A DNA stretch of 36,797 nucleotides, from contig JAJFJB010000214.1 in assembly GCA_021774435.1 (NCBI GenBank), positions 1 through 36,797 on the forward strand, written 5' to 3'. The notes below the pieces were generated by a model. That model was not told where the DNA came from. It saw only the letters and a program-made list of their open reading frames with translations, and searched no databases. The number at the start of each line of letters is the position of its first letter. Within the stretch, counting starts at the first letter, position 1. Of the stretch, positions 1-7,680 are shown piece by piece. Source of the stretch: Alphaproteobacteria bacterium (GTDB lineage Bacteria > Pseudomonadota > Alphaproteobacteria > UBA8366 > GCA-2717185). A program made the position numbers and the translations under genes.

Positions 1-283
1 TCCAGCCGTGATAGACACAGCGGATGCCGCAATCCTCGTTGCGGCCAAAGAAAAGACTGACCAGCCGATGCGGGCAGAACTGATCGACCAGCGCGGCGCG
101 TCCCTTACTGTCCCGAAACGCCAGCAAATCCTCGCCCAGTAAGGTCACCCGCACCGGCGGGCAGTCAGGCTCTGCGATCTCCTCGCTCAGCATGAAGGGC
201 ATCCAAAAGCGCCGCATGAAATTCCCCATTGGGGCATCGGGGCCGGTGCGGGTCAGATACTCGTTCTCTTCGCGGCTTAACAT
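1..283 (-). CDS. Rieske [2Fe-2S] aromatic-ring oxygenase, N-terminal part (cut by window edge)
   Basis: The visible 94 residues begin MLSREENEYLTRTGPDAP and contain a Rieske cluster site: CPHR, then CVYHGW about 20 residues later, which supplies the two Cys and two His ligands. This fits the N-terminal domain of phthalate-dioxygenase-like oxygenase large subunits, which hydroxylate or demethylate aromatic acids using electrons from a separate reductase. The catalytic mononuclear-iron domain lies beyond the left edge. The start ATG (281-283) has AAGGAG a few bases upstream. The gene follows the LigB dioxygenase after 27 bp on the same strand, so the two are probably cotranscribed and act in sequence on an aromatic substrate. 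The substrate cannot be told. Confidence 0.85.
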   Translation of the reverse strand, partial: MLSREENEYLTRTGPDAPMGNFMRRFWMPFMLSEEIAEPDCPPVRVTLLGEDLLAFRDSKGRAALVDQFCPHRLVSLFFGRNEDCGIRCVYHGW

Positions 284-310
284 TCTTTACTCCTTAGGTT
301 CGGCGCGGAA

Positions 311-1297
311 TCAGGACCAACTGGCGAAACAGAGACCCGTCCCCGTCCCCGCTGGCGTCCTGTATCCGGGCTGATAATCAATCCAAGTCAACGGCAGATG
401 CTCCAGCGCGCCCGCGGCGACAAGCCAGTTGCGAATTTCTGAACTGCCGCCATTGAGTTTGTTGCGCGGCAGCGACTGAAGCGCTTTCGTGTCCTTGTCC
501 CGGAGCGCGCGCATCACTTCGCCATCGAGTACTTCATCCACCGTAAAGTGGCTGAGCCCACCGGACGCCAGAATCCCGACTCGCGCCTCCCCCGGATAGG
601 CCTCGACAGCCTCCGCGATGGCCTGCCCCAACCGGTAACAGCGGCGCGGGCTTGCCTGGTTCGGCGGAAAATAGGTGTTCATGAATATGGGCACCACGGG
701 CGGCGCATCGCCTTCATACAAGCGGTTGTGAACGAATCCGAAGGCATGCCCTTCCCCCTTCCCCGGCTCCACCGAATTGGCGCAGGCAATGTCGAATTCG
801 CGGTCGATCAGCCAATCGATGAGATGGTGCGCCAAAGGCGCATCGACAGGATATTCGCGCGGTTCGCTGTCTTCGTAATAGCGTGCCGCCAGCCGTTTCG
901 ACCAGTCCGGCCCCTTAGCGCCGCCATTCAGCGGCACATTGCGGATGGTCTCGCCGCGATAGATCAGAATGCAGGGTGTATTGCTTTGATCATAGAGCTC
1001 GTCCTGATCGTCGCCGACCACGATCAGCGCATCGAGTGCGGCTTCACGCAACGTCGCGCGTATCTTCACCAGGTTCGCCATCGCGGCGGCATGCCGCGCG
1101 GCCAGCACATCGGGTTGGATTTTCCCGGCAATGTCAGGGCCAGCTCTGCGCAGCAGGTCTTCATAGGTCGCGGGATTGCCATCCTTGTCGAGATGGTCGC
1201 GCAGACGATCCCGCTCGATGAACAGCAACCAGTCCTCTGCCGCCGCATTCAGCATCGGCGAATGCGAAACCCCGATCCCCAGAACGAGTTGCGCCAT
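311..1297 (-). CDS. LigB-type class III extradiol ring-cleavage dioxygenase
   Basis: The 328-residue protein belongs to the LigB superfamily (beta subunit of protocatechuate 4,5-dioxygenase and relatives), which opens catecholic rings with Fe(II) and O2. Family landmarks are GIGVSHSP near the N-terminus (metal His), HAFGFVHNRLY in the middle and SGGLSHFTVDE near the C-terminus (His region of the active site). The frame is open back to 1363. I place the start at the ATG at 1295-1297 because the protein there begins MAQLVLGIGVSHSP, directly at the conserved region, and the extra upstream residues look non-coding. No small alpha (LigA) subunit is seen beside it. With the Rieske gene just downstream it suggests an oxygenation and ring-cleavage route. 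Confidence 0.85.
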   Translation of the reverse strand: MAQLVLGIGVSHSPMLNAAAEDWLLFIERDRLRDHLDKDGNPATYEDLLRRAGPDIAGKIQPDVLAARHAAAMANLVKIRATLREAALDALIVVGDDQDELYDQSNTPCILIYRGETIRNVPLNGGAKGPDWSKRLAARYYEDSEPREYPVDAPLAHHLIDWLIDREFDIACANSVEPGKGEGHAFGFVHNRLYEGDAPPVVPIFMNTYFPPNQASPRRCYRLGQAIAEAVEAYPGEARVGILASGGLSHFTVDEVLDGEVMRALRDKDTKALQSLPRNKLNGGSSEIRNWLVAAGALEHLPLTWIDYQPGYRTPAGTGTGLCFASWS

Positions 1298-1421
1298 GTC
1301 ATTGACCCCGGTTGGCTTGCCGTGAACGATTACTCTCCCATCGCAAGGCCCTGTTGGCAACATGATGACGCAGCATGGTGTACGATATCGCGATCGTTAG
1401 AAATGTAAGTTGGGGGTTCCC

Positions 1422-2357
1422 GTGGCGCTATTACTGGTAAATTTGGACAAGTTCATTGGAGACGTGGAGACATGGCGCGCCACATTCGCCGAACAGATTC
1501 CTGATTTGGAACTGCGCATATTTCCCGATGCAGGGGACCTCTCGGAGATCGACTACCTCGCCTTCATGCGGCCCGATTTCGACGTCATACCGGCGCCGCC
1601 AAATCTGAAGGCGATGTTTACCCGCTCCGCCGGTGTCGACTCCTTTATCAGGCATCCTAATGTGCCACAGGTTCCGCTCGGCAAGTTGGAACCGTCCGGC
1701 GGCGATCCGATGATGACCGAATATGTCATCATGCATGTCCTGCGCTTTCACCGCGACATGCCTGGTTATCAGCAACGGCAGGCCAATCGCGAATGGCACC
1801 GGGTCGCGATCACACGGCCGGAAGAACGCCGTATCGGGTTTCTCGGCTACGGTATGATGGCAACCGCGCCGGCGCTCGTTCTGAAATCACTTGGGTTCCC
1901 GGTATCGGCTTGGACACGGACACCCAAACCCGATGCGGAAATCCCAGTCTTTCATGGCGAGGACCAGCTCGAAGCGTTTCTCAACCAGACGGACATCGCC
2001 GTCTGCCTGTTACCGCTGACGAAGGAAACCGAAGGCATTTTCTGTGCCCGCACCTTCGCCATGATGCCGAAAGGCGCCATGCTGGTGAATGTCGGACGCG
2101 GCAAGCATGTCTTGACCAACGATCTGATCGCAGCGCTCGATTCCGGGCAGTTGGCGTACGCCGCGCTCGACGCGCATGTCCCGGAACCCCTGCCGCCCGA
2201 AAGTCCGCTATGGGCGCACCCCAAGATCACGGTAATGCCGCATGTTGCACGGCGGCCTACGGTCGCCCAGTTGGTAACGGAAATTGCCGCGAATATCCAA
2301 AGCCTCGATGCGGGTGGGGGATTGCTGCAAGAAATCGACAAGAAGGCGGGCTATTAG
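1422..2357 (+). CDS. D-2-hydroxyacid dehydrogenase, GhrA-like (glyoxylate/hydroxypyruvate reductase type)
   Basis: The 311-residue NAD(P)-dependent reductase resembles GhrA-type enzymes that reduce 2-oxoacids such as glyoxylate or hydroxypyruvate. The nucleotide-binding loop reads RIGFLGYGMMA, so the third Gly of the usual GxGxxG is replaced. The catalytic triad of the family is present: Arg in NVGRGKHV, Glu in AHVPEPLP and His in MPHVA. A TTG at 1410 is possible, but GTG at 1422 has GGGGG five bases upstream and gives a normal N-terminus (MALLLVNLDKF). It is divergent from the LigB gene, with an imperfect dyad (ACGAT-N6-ATCGT, 1382-1397) in between that may be an operator. Its stop overlaps the convergent SDR gene by four bases. 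Confidence 0.85.
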   Translation: MALLLVNLDKFIGDVETWRATFAEQIPDLELRIFPDAGDLSEIDYLAFMRPDFDVIPAPPNLKAMFTRSAGVDSFIRHPNVPQVPLGKLEPSGGDPMMTEYVIMHVLRFHRDMPGYQQRQANREWHRVAITRPEERRIGFLGYGMMATAPALVLKSLGFPVSAWTRTPKPDAEIPVFHGEDQLEAFLNQTDIAVCLLPLTKETEGIFCARTFAMMPKGAMLVNVGRGKHVLTNDLIAALDSGQLAYAALDAHVPEPLPPESPLWAHPKITVMPHVARRPTVAQLVTEIAANIQSLDAGGGLLQEIDKKAGY

Positions 2358-3121
2358 GCGTTCATAAACGCGCCGCCGCTGGAATGAATGGTCTGACCGG
2401 TGATAAACGTACCGGCCGGCCCGACGAGGAACCGGATCAGGTCCGCCATGTCCTGCGGCAGCCCTTCCCGCTTCACGGGGACACCGTCGATACGGGCCTG
2501 GATTTGTTCCCCCGTCATTGTCGAGTCCGGGGCCCGCGTATTGTAAGGGCCGACCACGACCTGGTTGGCGGTAATGCCGTCGGGGCCGAGATCGAGCGCG
2601 AGACTGCGGATGTACATATTCAGCCCGGCCTTCGCGACCATCAAGTGCGAACGCCCTTTTCGGCCGACATAAGAGTTCAAGCCGCCAACACCGATGATCG
2701 CGCCACCGCCGCGCGCGCGCATCGACGGCACGGTCGCTTTTGCCAGATGAAAGCAGCCGAGGATCGACAGGTCGATGACCTGCTGGAAATCCTCTCGCGT
2801 CAGATCGTCGAAGGATTTCGGGTTCCGGGTCGCAGCGTTGTGCACCAGGATGTCGATACCGCCGAATGCCTTGATGGCGGCCTGGGCCAGGGCTTCGATC
2901 TCGTCCGGTTTGCTGCAGTCCGCCATTACGGGGACGGCCCGGCCGCCTTTGGCATTGATGTTTTCGGCGACCTCCTCGCAGAGATCCTTGGCCTGCAGCG
3001 CATTGATCACGACAGCCGCCCCCGCGCTGGCAAGTTCCTCTGCGGTCGCACGGCCGATGTTCCGTGCGCTGCCCGTGACGATCGCCACTTTGCCTTCCAG
3101 TTCGTTTGTCAGCTCCACCAT
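2354..3121 (-). CDS. Short-chain dehydrogenase/reductase family protein lacking the usual Ser and Tyr
   Basis: The 255-residue protein has the SDR fold: cofactor loop TGSARNIGRA near residue 16 and the NNAG-like VHNAAT at about 93-98. The canonical Ser-Tyr-Lys centre is altered. Only Lys164 remains in the YxxxK motif, which here reads LMVAK with Leu160 in place of Tyr, and the residue 13 upstream that should be Ser is Gly147. It may therefore be a non-catalytic paralogue, use nearby residues (Ser150, Tyr151), or perform a different reaction. The frame opens at 3172, but ATG 3119-3121 has GGGAG six bases upstream and starts just before the fold. It is divergent from the enolase-superfamily gene across about 90 bp. 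Confidence 0.8.
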   Translation of the reverse strand: MVELTNELEGKVAIVTGSARNIGRATAEELASAGAAVVINALQAKDLCEEVAENINAKGGRAVPVMADCSKPDEIEALAQAAIKAFGGIDILVHNAATRNPKSFDDLTREDFQQVIDLSILGCFHLAKATVPSMRARGGGAIIGVGGLNSYVGRKGRSHLMVAKAGLNMYIRSLALDLGPDGITANQVVVGPYNTRAPDSTMTGEQIQARIDGVPVKREGLPQDMADLIRFLVGPAGTFITGQTIHSSGGAFMNA

Positions 3122-3212
3122 GATCACTCCCAAAATACGGAACGCTTTCGCATCGGCTGATGCGCCCTCCATGCTACGCCGCTATAGTCGCGCCGTACAA
3201 ATAAGGATCCCC

Positions 3213-4364
3213 ATGCTCGCCCAGCTTCCCAATGCCAACGCACTGCCCGCTCTCAATCTCGCGAAGGTCGAGCCCATTTTGCTTCGCGCGAAGATCGACT
3301 CGCCCATCGTGACCTCCTTTGGCAACATTCCAGAGCGTGCTGTCTTACTGGTGCGGGCGGAAGACAAGGATGGTGCCGTGGGCTGGGGCGAAGTCTTCGG
3401 TAATTTTCCCGTTCATGGCGCGGAAAACCGGGCCCATCTCATCCGCGACTTCCTCGCCGCCATCGCTTTATCCGAAAGTTGGGACTCTCCGGCCACAGCC
3501 TTTGACGCTTTAACCCGCAAGACCCACATCATGACCTTGCAGTCTGGCGAGCCAGGTCCCTTCGCACAGGCAATCGCCGGCGTGGATATCGCGCTTTGGG
3601 ATCTCGTGGCGCGGCGCCTCGGCGTACCGCTCTGGCGCCTGATGGGCGGTGAACGCGATACGGTACCCTCCTACGCGAGCGGCCTGAACCCAACCGGGTT
3701 CGAAGACATCGTGATGCAGAAACTCAAGGAAGGCTACAACGCCTTCAAGATTAAGATCGGCTTTGGCCAGGACACCGACTTCGCCGCGCTGAACGGCATG
3801 CGCGCGCTGATCGGAGACCGCGAACTGATGACCGATGTCAATCAAGGCTGGGGCATCGAAACCGCCTGCGATCACTGGCGGGCCTACTCCGAATTCGATC
3901 TGAAGTGGATTGAAGAACCCCTTCCCGCCGACGCCTCTATCGAACAATGGAAACGCCTCGCGGATCAGGGCGGATCGCCGATAGCGGCCGGCGAAAACCT
4001 GCTCGGCGACGGACAGTTCGACGCGCATATCGCGTCCGGCGCGCTGGGTGTCGTACAGCCGGATATGTGCAAATGGGGTGGCTTCACCAAGACACTGCCG
4101 TTGGCGCGACGTATCGTCGACGCCGGACAACGCTACTGTCCCCACTTCCTGGCCGGCCCCATGGGTATTCTGGCGTCCGCGCATTGCCTTGCCGCCGCGG
4201 GTGGCACGGGCATTCTGGAAGTCGATGCCAATCCCAATCCGCTGCGCGAGCATCTGACAGGGGGCCTACCTCCTATCGATAGCGGCATCATGACATTACC
4301 GACGGGCGCGGGCCTGGGGATCGAACCCGACCCGGACTTTATGAAGGCCCACAGGGTGGGTTAA
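3213..4364 (+). CDS. Mandelate racemase/muconate lactonizing enzyme family protein (enolase superfamily)
   Basis: This 383-residue Mg2+-dependent acid-sugar dehydratase, racemase or lactonizing enzyme has a complete active site. The KxK pair is Lys179/Lys181 (FKIKIG). The three metal ligands are Asp208 (TDVNQGW), Glu234 (WIEEPL) and Glu261 (AAGENL). A C-terminal Asp284 and His311 (CPHF) fit the Asp-His dyad of the mandelate racemase group. The frame is open far upstream, but ATG 3213 has AAGGA five bases before it and the protein begins at the capping domain there. It is the first gene of a plus-strand run with VOC, Rid and AcnX genes at short spacing. The substrate is probably a 2-hydroxy acid, not resolvable here. 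Confidence 0.9.
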   Translation: MLAQLPNANALPALNLAKVEPILLRAKIDSPIVTSFGNIPERAVLLVRAEDKDGAVGWGEVFGNFPVHGAENRAHLIRDFLAAIALSESWDSPATAFDALTRKTHIMTLQSGEPGPFAQAIAGVDIALWDLVARRLGVPLWRLMGGERDTVPSYASGLNPTGFEDIVMQKLKEGYNAFKIKIGFGQDTDFAALNGMRALIGDRELMTDVNQGWGIETACDHWRAYSEFDLKWIEEPLPADASIEQWKRLADQGGSPIAAGENLLGDGQFDAHIASGALGVVQPDMCKWGGFTKTLPLARRIVDAGQRYCPHFLAGPMGILASAHCLAAAGGTGILEVDANPNPLREHLTGGLPPIDSGIMTLPTGAGLGIEPDPDFMKAHRVG

Positions 4365-4395
4365 GGTTTAACGTCAACGATCAGAAAGGTTCACC

Positions 4396-4710
4396 ATGCG
4401 ACGTATACATATCGCCCTCGCCGTTGCCGATATAGATGAGTCGATCGACGATTACTCGAAACGTCTGGGGTGCAATCCCGTGGCCATCGTGCGCGAAAAA
4501 TATGCCATGTGGCGCACCGATCAGATGAATTTTTCGATCAATCAGATACCGGAGAAAGCGGGCCAGCTTCGCCATCTCGGTTTCGAAGATGACCATGCGA
4601 GCGGCTTCACCGCGGAAGACGACATCAACGGCATCATGTGGGAGTTGTTCTCTCCAACCGGCCAGGACGAAAAGATCCGAGAAATCTATGGCGAGCCGGA
4701 AGCGGGCTGA
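4396..4710 (+). CDS. VOC (glyoxalase/bleomycin-resistance) family protein
   Basis: This is a 104-residue single-module vicinal-oxygen-chelate protein. It begins MRRIHIALAVADIDESIDDY, the typical first beta-alpha unit with a metal-binding His, and ends with the second half (IMWELFSP) that carries the usual metal Glu. Members include glyoxalases, epimerases and dioxygenases. At this size it should dimerise to form the active sites. AAAGG lies about seven bases upstream of the ATG. It sits 31 bp after the enolase-superfamily gene and 35 bp before the Rid gene, so it is probably in the same transcript and may isomerise or detoxify a pathway intermediate. Confidence 0.75.
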   Translation: MRRIHIALAVADIDESIDDYSKRLGCNPVAIVREKYAMWRTDQMNFSINQIPEKAGQLRHLGFEDDHASGFTAEDDINGIMWELFSPTGQDEKIREIYGEPEAG

Positions 4711-4745
4711 CCGGATCGGTATGCCATTTAATCGGGGAGCATTTT

Positions 4746-5141
4746 ATGAAACAGGAACGTGTCGATCCGGGTTGGGCCTGGACAAAGAAGTTCAATATTT
4801 CCGCCGGGGTCAAGCTCGGCGATACAATTCACCTATCGGGTACGGTTGCGCTGGATAGCGATGGCAATGTTATTGGCGAAGGCGACGTCTATGCGCAATC
4901 GAAACAGATCTTCAAGAATATCGAAGATGCGCTCGCGAGTGCCGGCGCCGGCATGACCGATGTCGTAAAGATCACCACCTATCTGACCGATATTTCCACC
5001 TATGGCAAATTTGGGAAAGCCCGGACCGAGGCGTTTCCAGCCGGCGTTCCTGCAAGTACAGCCGTCGCCACACCGGCACTCGTTATGCCGGAACTGCTTG
5101 TCGAGGTCGAAGCCATGGCAGTCATTGGAAGCGGAAACTAA
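4746..5141 (+). CDS. RidA/YjgF/UK114 family protein without the imine-deaminase arginine
   Basis: The 131-residue Rid protein shows LSGTVALDSDGNVIG, a KITTYLTDIS strand-helix unit and a C-terminal VEVEAMAV. True RidA enzymes hydrolyse reactive enamines and imines using an Arg in a PAR-S/T-x-V motif. Here the motif is PASTAV, so Ser104 stands where the Arg would be. That puts it among Rid groups that lack the residue, whose functions are mostly undefined. The start at 4746 has GGGGAG upstream. A longer open frame exists, but only this start gives the family N-terminus. It lies between the VOC and AcnX genes, suggesting a role tied to that pathway. Confidence 0.85.
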   Translation: MKQERVDPGWAWTKKFNISAGVKLGDTIHLSGTVALDSDGNVIGEGDVYAQSKQIFKNIEDALASAGAGMTDVVKITTYLTDISTYGKFGKARTEAFPAGVPASTAVATPALVMPELLVEVEAMAVIGSGN

Positions 5142-5184
5142 AACACAAGAACAACTGAAACAGCGAACAGCATTAAGAGTCGGC

Positions 5185-6432
5185 ATGAAGCTAAACGAGA
5201 CAGAACAGGCCATGCTCGATGGCACCCACGGCAAGGCGGCGCAATGGGCCATCGGCTATCAGTGGAGCGTCGGCACTTTTTTTGACGCCGAGGACTTTGT
5301 GCCCGTCCGAATGATCCATGCCAGCACGGACAGGGAGACGATGGGCGACAGTGGCGTCGCCTTTCTCGAAGAACTGGCCGCTCTTCCGTCCGAAGAACGG
5401 CGACCTCGTGCCTTTGCCACAGCGGACTTTCGTGGCTTCGATGAAGAGACGTTCCGCTTTCTGCTGCCGGGCCGCGATCTCGCGGGAGAAAGCGCGGAAG
5501 CAGTCGTGGCATTGGGCAAACTCGGCGTCGTGACATCGCACGCCTATGTCAACGATCACTCCGTCACCGCGCCCGGCTTTGGTGAGGCTTGCGGTTACAG
5601 CGGGACACCGTCGGTGGTCTATATGAACGGCATCGTTGGCGCGCGCTGCAACTTCGAAGCGGGCCCTTCCAGCCTCGCCGCCTTCTTCACCGGAAGAGTG
5701 CCTCGATACGGGTTTCATCTCGACGAGAAACGGCTGGCGACGCACGCCTTCAAGCTCGACTTCGAACCCGAAACGGTCGTCGACTGGGGCATCGTCGGCG
5801 CCCTCATTGGCCGCAAGCTGAATTCCTACTGGTCGGTTCCCGCGTTGGAGGTCACAGGAGCCCGCCCGACAATCCTCGACCTCAACCACATGGCACTTTC
5901 GATGGCGAGCTACGGGTCCATCGCCATGTTCCACGTCATCGGCATCACGCCGGAGGCGCCCAACTGGGCAACGGCTTGCGGCGGCAAGACACCCACCCCG
6001 GAAACAATATCCCGAACGCATCTCAATGAATTCTATGACGAATGGGGTGGTACAAACGAAAAGCTCGATGTCGTCGCACTTTCGACGCCACAGCTCGACA
6101 TTCCCGAAATCGTGCAAATCGCCGAACTGCTCGACGGCAAGAAAGTGCATCCGGACACCACGTTGCTGGTCTACACACCGATTGAAATCAAGGAAGCCTG
6201 CGCACGCATCGGCCTCAACCAGACAATCGAGAAAGCTGGTGGCAGGGTCGTGCACGGCCACGACTTCTTCGCCACCTTCGCCAAGGAAATCCGCGAGGCG
6301 CATGGCTGGGAACGTATGATGACGCACTCGGTGAAAATGGTAAATATCTGCGAGGGCTATGGCTACAGACCCACGCCGGCGGATATTCCGCGCTGCATTG
6401 CCTCCGCGCTTGCCGGAAAAGTGCTGCCATGA
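5185..6432 (+). CDS. Aconitase X (AcnX) catalytic/large subunit
   Basis: The 415-residue protein matches the large AcnX domain (PF04412). It starts MKLNETEQAMLDG, contains a glycine-rich YSGTPSVVYMNGIVGAR segment where the family binds substrate and cluster, and runs to the expected C-terminus. Known AcnX enzymes are dehydratases such as bacterial cis-3-hydroxy-L-proline dehydratase and archaeal mevalonate 5-phosphate dehydratase. Cys residues flank the central motif (EACGYSG and GARCNFE) and could ligate an Fe-S cluster. Its stop overlaps the small-subunit start by four bases (ATGA), indicating translational coupling. The short start at 5185 is chosen over an open frame from 5002 because it begins at the family N-terminus and does not overlap the Rid gene. 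The substrate is unknown. Confidence 0.85.
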   Translation: MKLNETEQAMLDGTHGKAAQWAIGYQWSVGTFFDAEDFVPVRMIHASTDRETMGDSGVAFLEELAALPSEERRPRAFATADFRGFDEETFRFLLPGRDLAGESAEAVVALGKLGVVTSHAYVNDHSVTAPGFGEACGYSGTPSVVYMNGIVGARCNFEAGPSSLAAFFTGRVPRYGFHLDEKRLATHAFKLDFEPETVVDWGIVGALIGRKLNSYWSVPALEVTGARPTILDLNHMALSMASYGSIAMFHVIGITPEAPNWATACGGKTPTPETISRTHLNEFYDEWGGTNEKLDVVALSTPQLDIPEIVQIAELLDGKKVHPDTTLLVYTPIEIKEACARIGLNQTIEKAGGRVVHGHDFFATFAKEIREAHGWERMMTHSVKMVNICEGYGYRPTPADIPRCIASALAGKVLP

Positions 6433-6845
6433 GCGAAAAGATCATCAAAGGCCATATCGGCATCGGCCCCACCGTCGAAGGCATCGCCCTCGCCGCCGCC
6501 GATAATTTCAGCACCCGCTACGATCTCGACCGGGACCGCGGCATCGTTTCCCGCCCGTCGCACAAGCTGTATGGCGATAATTATGTCGGCCGTATTCTGG
6601 TGCTGAACGCCGCCAAGGGGGGTGTCGCCTCTGCTTGGATGCTGCGCGAGATGGTGCAGAAGGAGAAGGCGCCACTCGGCCTATTGTTGAACGACGCCAA
6701 TCCGGTCATGGCGCAGGGCGCTGCCTTTGCCCAACTGCCGCTGATCGACAGGTTCGAGACCGACATCACCGCGGCCATCAAGAGCGGCGACCGCATTGTC
6801 GTGGATCCCGCGCGGGGTTTGGTGCGGATTTTGGCATCGGCTTAA
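6429..6845 (+). CDS. Aconitase X swivel/small subunit (DUF126)
   Basis: The 138-residue protein matches the AcnX swivelling domain (PF01989), which closes over the large subunit active site. The conserved order is visible: a hydrophobic N-terminal strand, RGIVSRPSH, a GRILVLNAAKGG loop, then NPVMAQGAAFAQLPLIDRF and a final DRIVVDPARGLVRI strand. The Ser-rich loop after the glycines in characterised members is here GGVASAW, so it is divergent. Separate large and small genes put it with two-subunit (type II) AcnX enzymes rather than the fused type. It ends seven bases before the stop of the convergent crotonase gene. Confidence 0.85.
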   Translation: MSEKIIKGHIGIGPTVEGIALAAADNFSTRYDLDRDRGIVSRPSHKLYGDNYVGRILVLNAAKGGVASAWMLREMVQKEKAPLGLLLNDANPVMAQGAAFAQLPLIDRFETDITAAIKSGDRIVVDPARGLVRILASA

Positions 6846-6851
6846 GCGCGC

Positions 6852-7622
6852 CTAGGCCCATTGTGGTGACCGTTTCGCGTGATAGGCATCGATAGCCTCC
6901 TTAAAATCATTCGAGTCAAACGCCTGTTGCTGCAGCGACATATAGCGTTCCAGAAACGGGTCGAATTCCAGATCGAAGCAATCATTCACGGCCAGCTTCG
7001 ACAGTCGGCAGCCCTGTGAATTGACCGACATGTACTTATCGATCAGCGCATCGAACGCCGCCGCCATGCCGTCCGCCGGGATCAGATGATCGACCAACCC
7101 AATTGCCAGCCCCTCCTCGCCGGTGATGCCGTCGCCGGACAGCACCATCCGTTTCGCCCGGCCGTGCCCGATATAACGCGCCAGACGCAACGTCCCGAGA
7201 CCCGGCAGCAACCCTTCATTGATCGCCGGCACCGACAGGTTCGCGTCGGCCGTCGCAACCCGGATATCGCAAGCCATGGCCAGTTGAAGACCGCCGCCCA
7301 CGGCATGCCCATGGATCTGGCAGATCACCAGCTTGTCCATCGTCTCGAAGATGCGCAGCGCTTCTTCCCAGACGCGAAAATACTGCATATCGATCTCACC
7401 GACGGCCAAATCCTTGAGATCGATCCCGGTCGAGAACGCCCGTCCCTCGCCCCGGATCGCGACCAGCCTGACATCCGGATCGGCATCCAGCTCTTGCGCG
7501 GCGGCTTTCAGTTCGAACGCCGCGGGCTGATGTACCGCATTCAGGCGATGCGGCCGATTTAGGGTCAAATTGGCAATCTTGCCCGCTTTTTCGATTTGCA
7601 GAAATTCGTAATCGGTCGCCAT
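6852..7622 (-). CDS. Enoyl-CoA hydratase/isomerase (crotonase) family protein with non-canonical active site
   Basis: The 256-residue crotonase-fold protein has both oxyanion-hole segments: GRAFSTGIDL and HGHAVGGGLQLAMACD. The two Glu residues needed for hydration are missing. The first is Gln113 in GGGLQL, and the second position (normally in GQPEI) is Ala133 in SVPAINEG. Glu136 three residues on might serve as a single base, as in some isomerases. It is therefore unlikely to be an ordinary hydratase. The ATG has GAAGGG at good spacing. It converges on the AcnX operon and is divergent from the adjacent PhyH-like gene. Confidence 0.85.
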   Translation of the reverse strand: MATDYEFLQIEKAGKIANLTLNRPHRLNAVHQPAAFELKAAAQELDADPDVRLVAIRGEGRAFSTGIDLKDLAVGEIDMQYFRVWEEALRIFETMDKLVICQIHGHAVGGGLQLAMACDIRVATADANLSVPAINEGLLPGLGTLRLARYIGHGRAKRMVLSGDGITGEEGLAIGLVDHLIPADGMAAAFDALIDKYMSVNSQGCRLSKLAVNDCFDLEFDPFLERYMSLQQQAFDSNDFKEAIDAYHAKRSPQWA

Positions 7623-7680
7623 GATCGTTTCCCTTCAAGCTCTAAGTCAGCCATATTTGCGCTTTGGCAACATCGTGGGT

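Noticed and set aside
1793-3160. 455-residue plus-strand frame across the hydroxyacid dehydrogenase end and the SDR gene
   Set aside because: It spans two well-supported genes in another frame and on the other strand; low-complexity Arg-rich translation.
5191-6327. 378-residue minus-strand frame opposite the AcnX large subunit
   Set aside because: Shadow frame without any family signature; the AcnX pair overlaps correctly on the plus strand.
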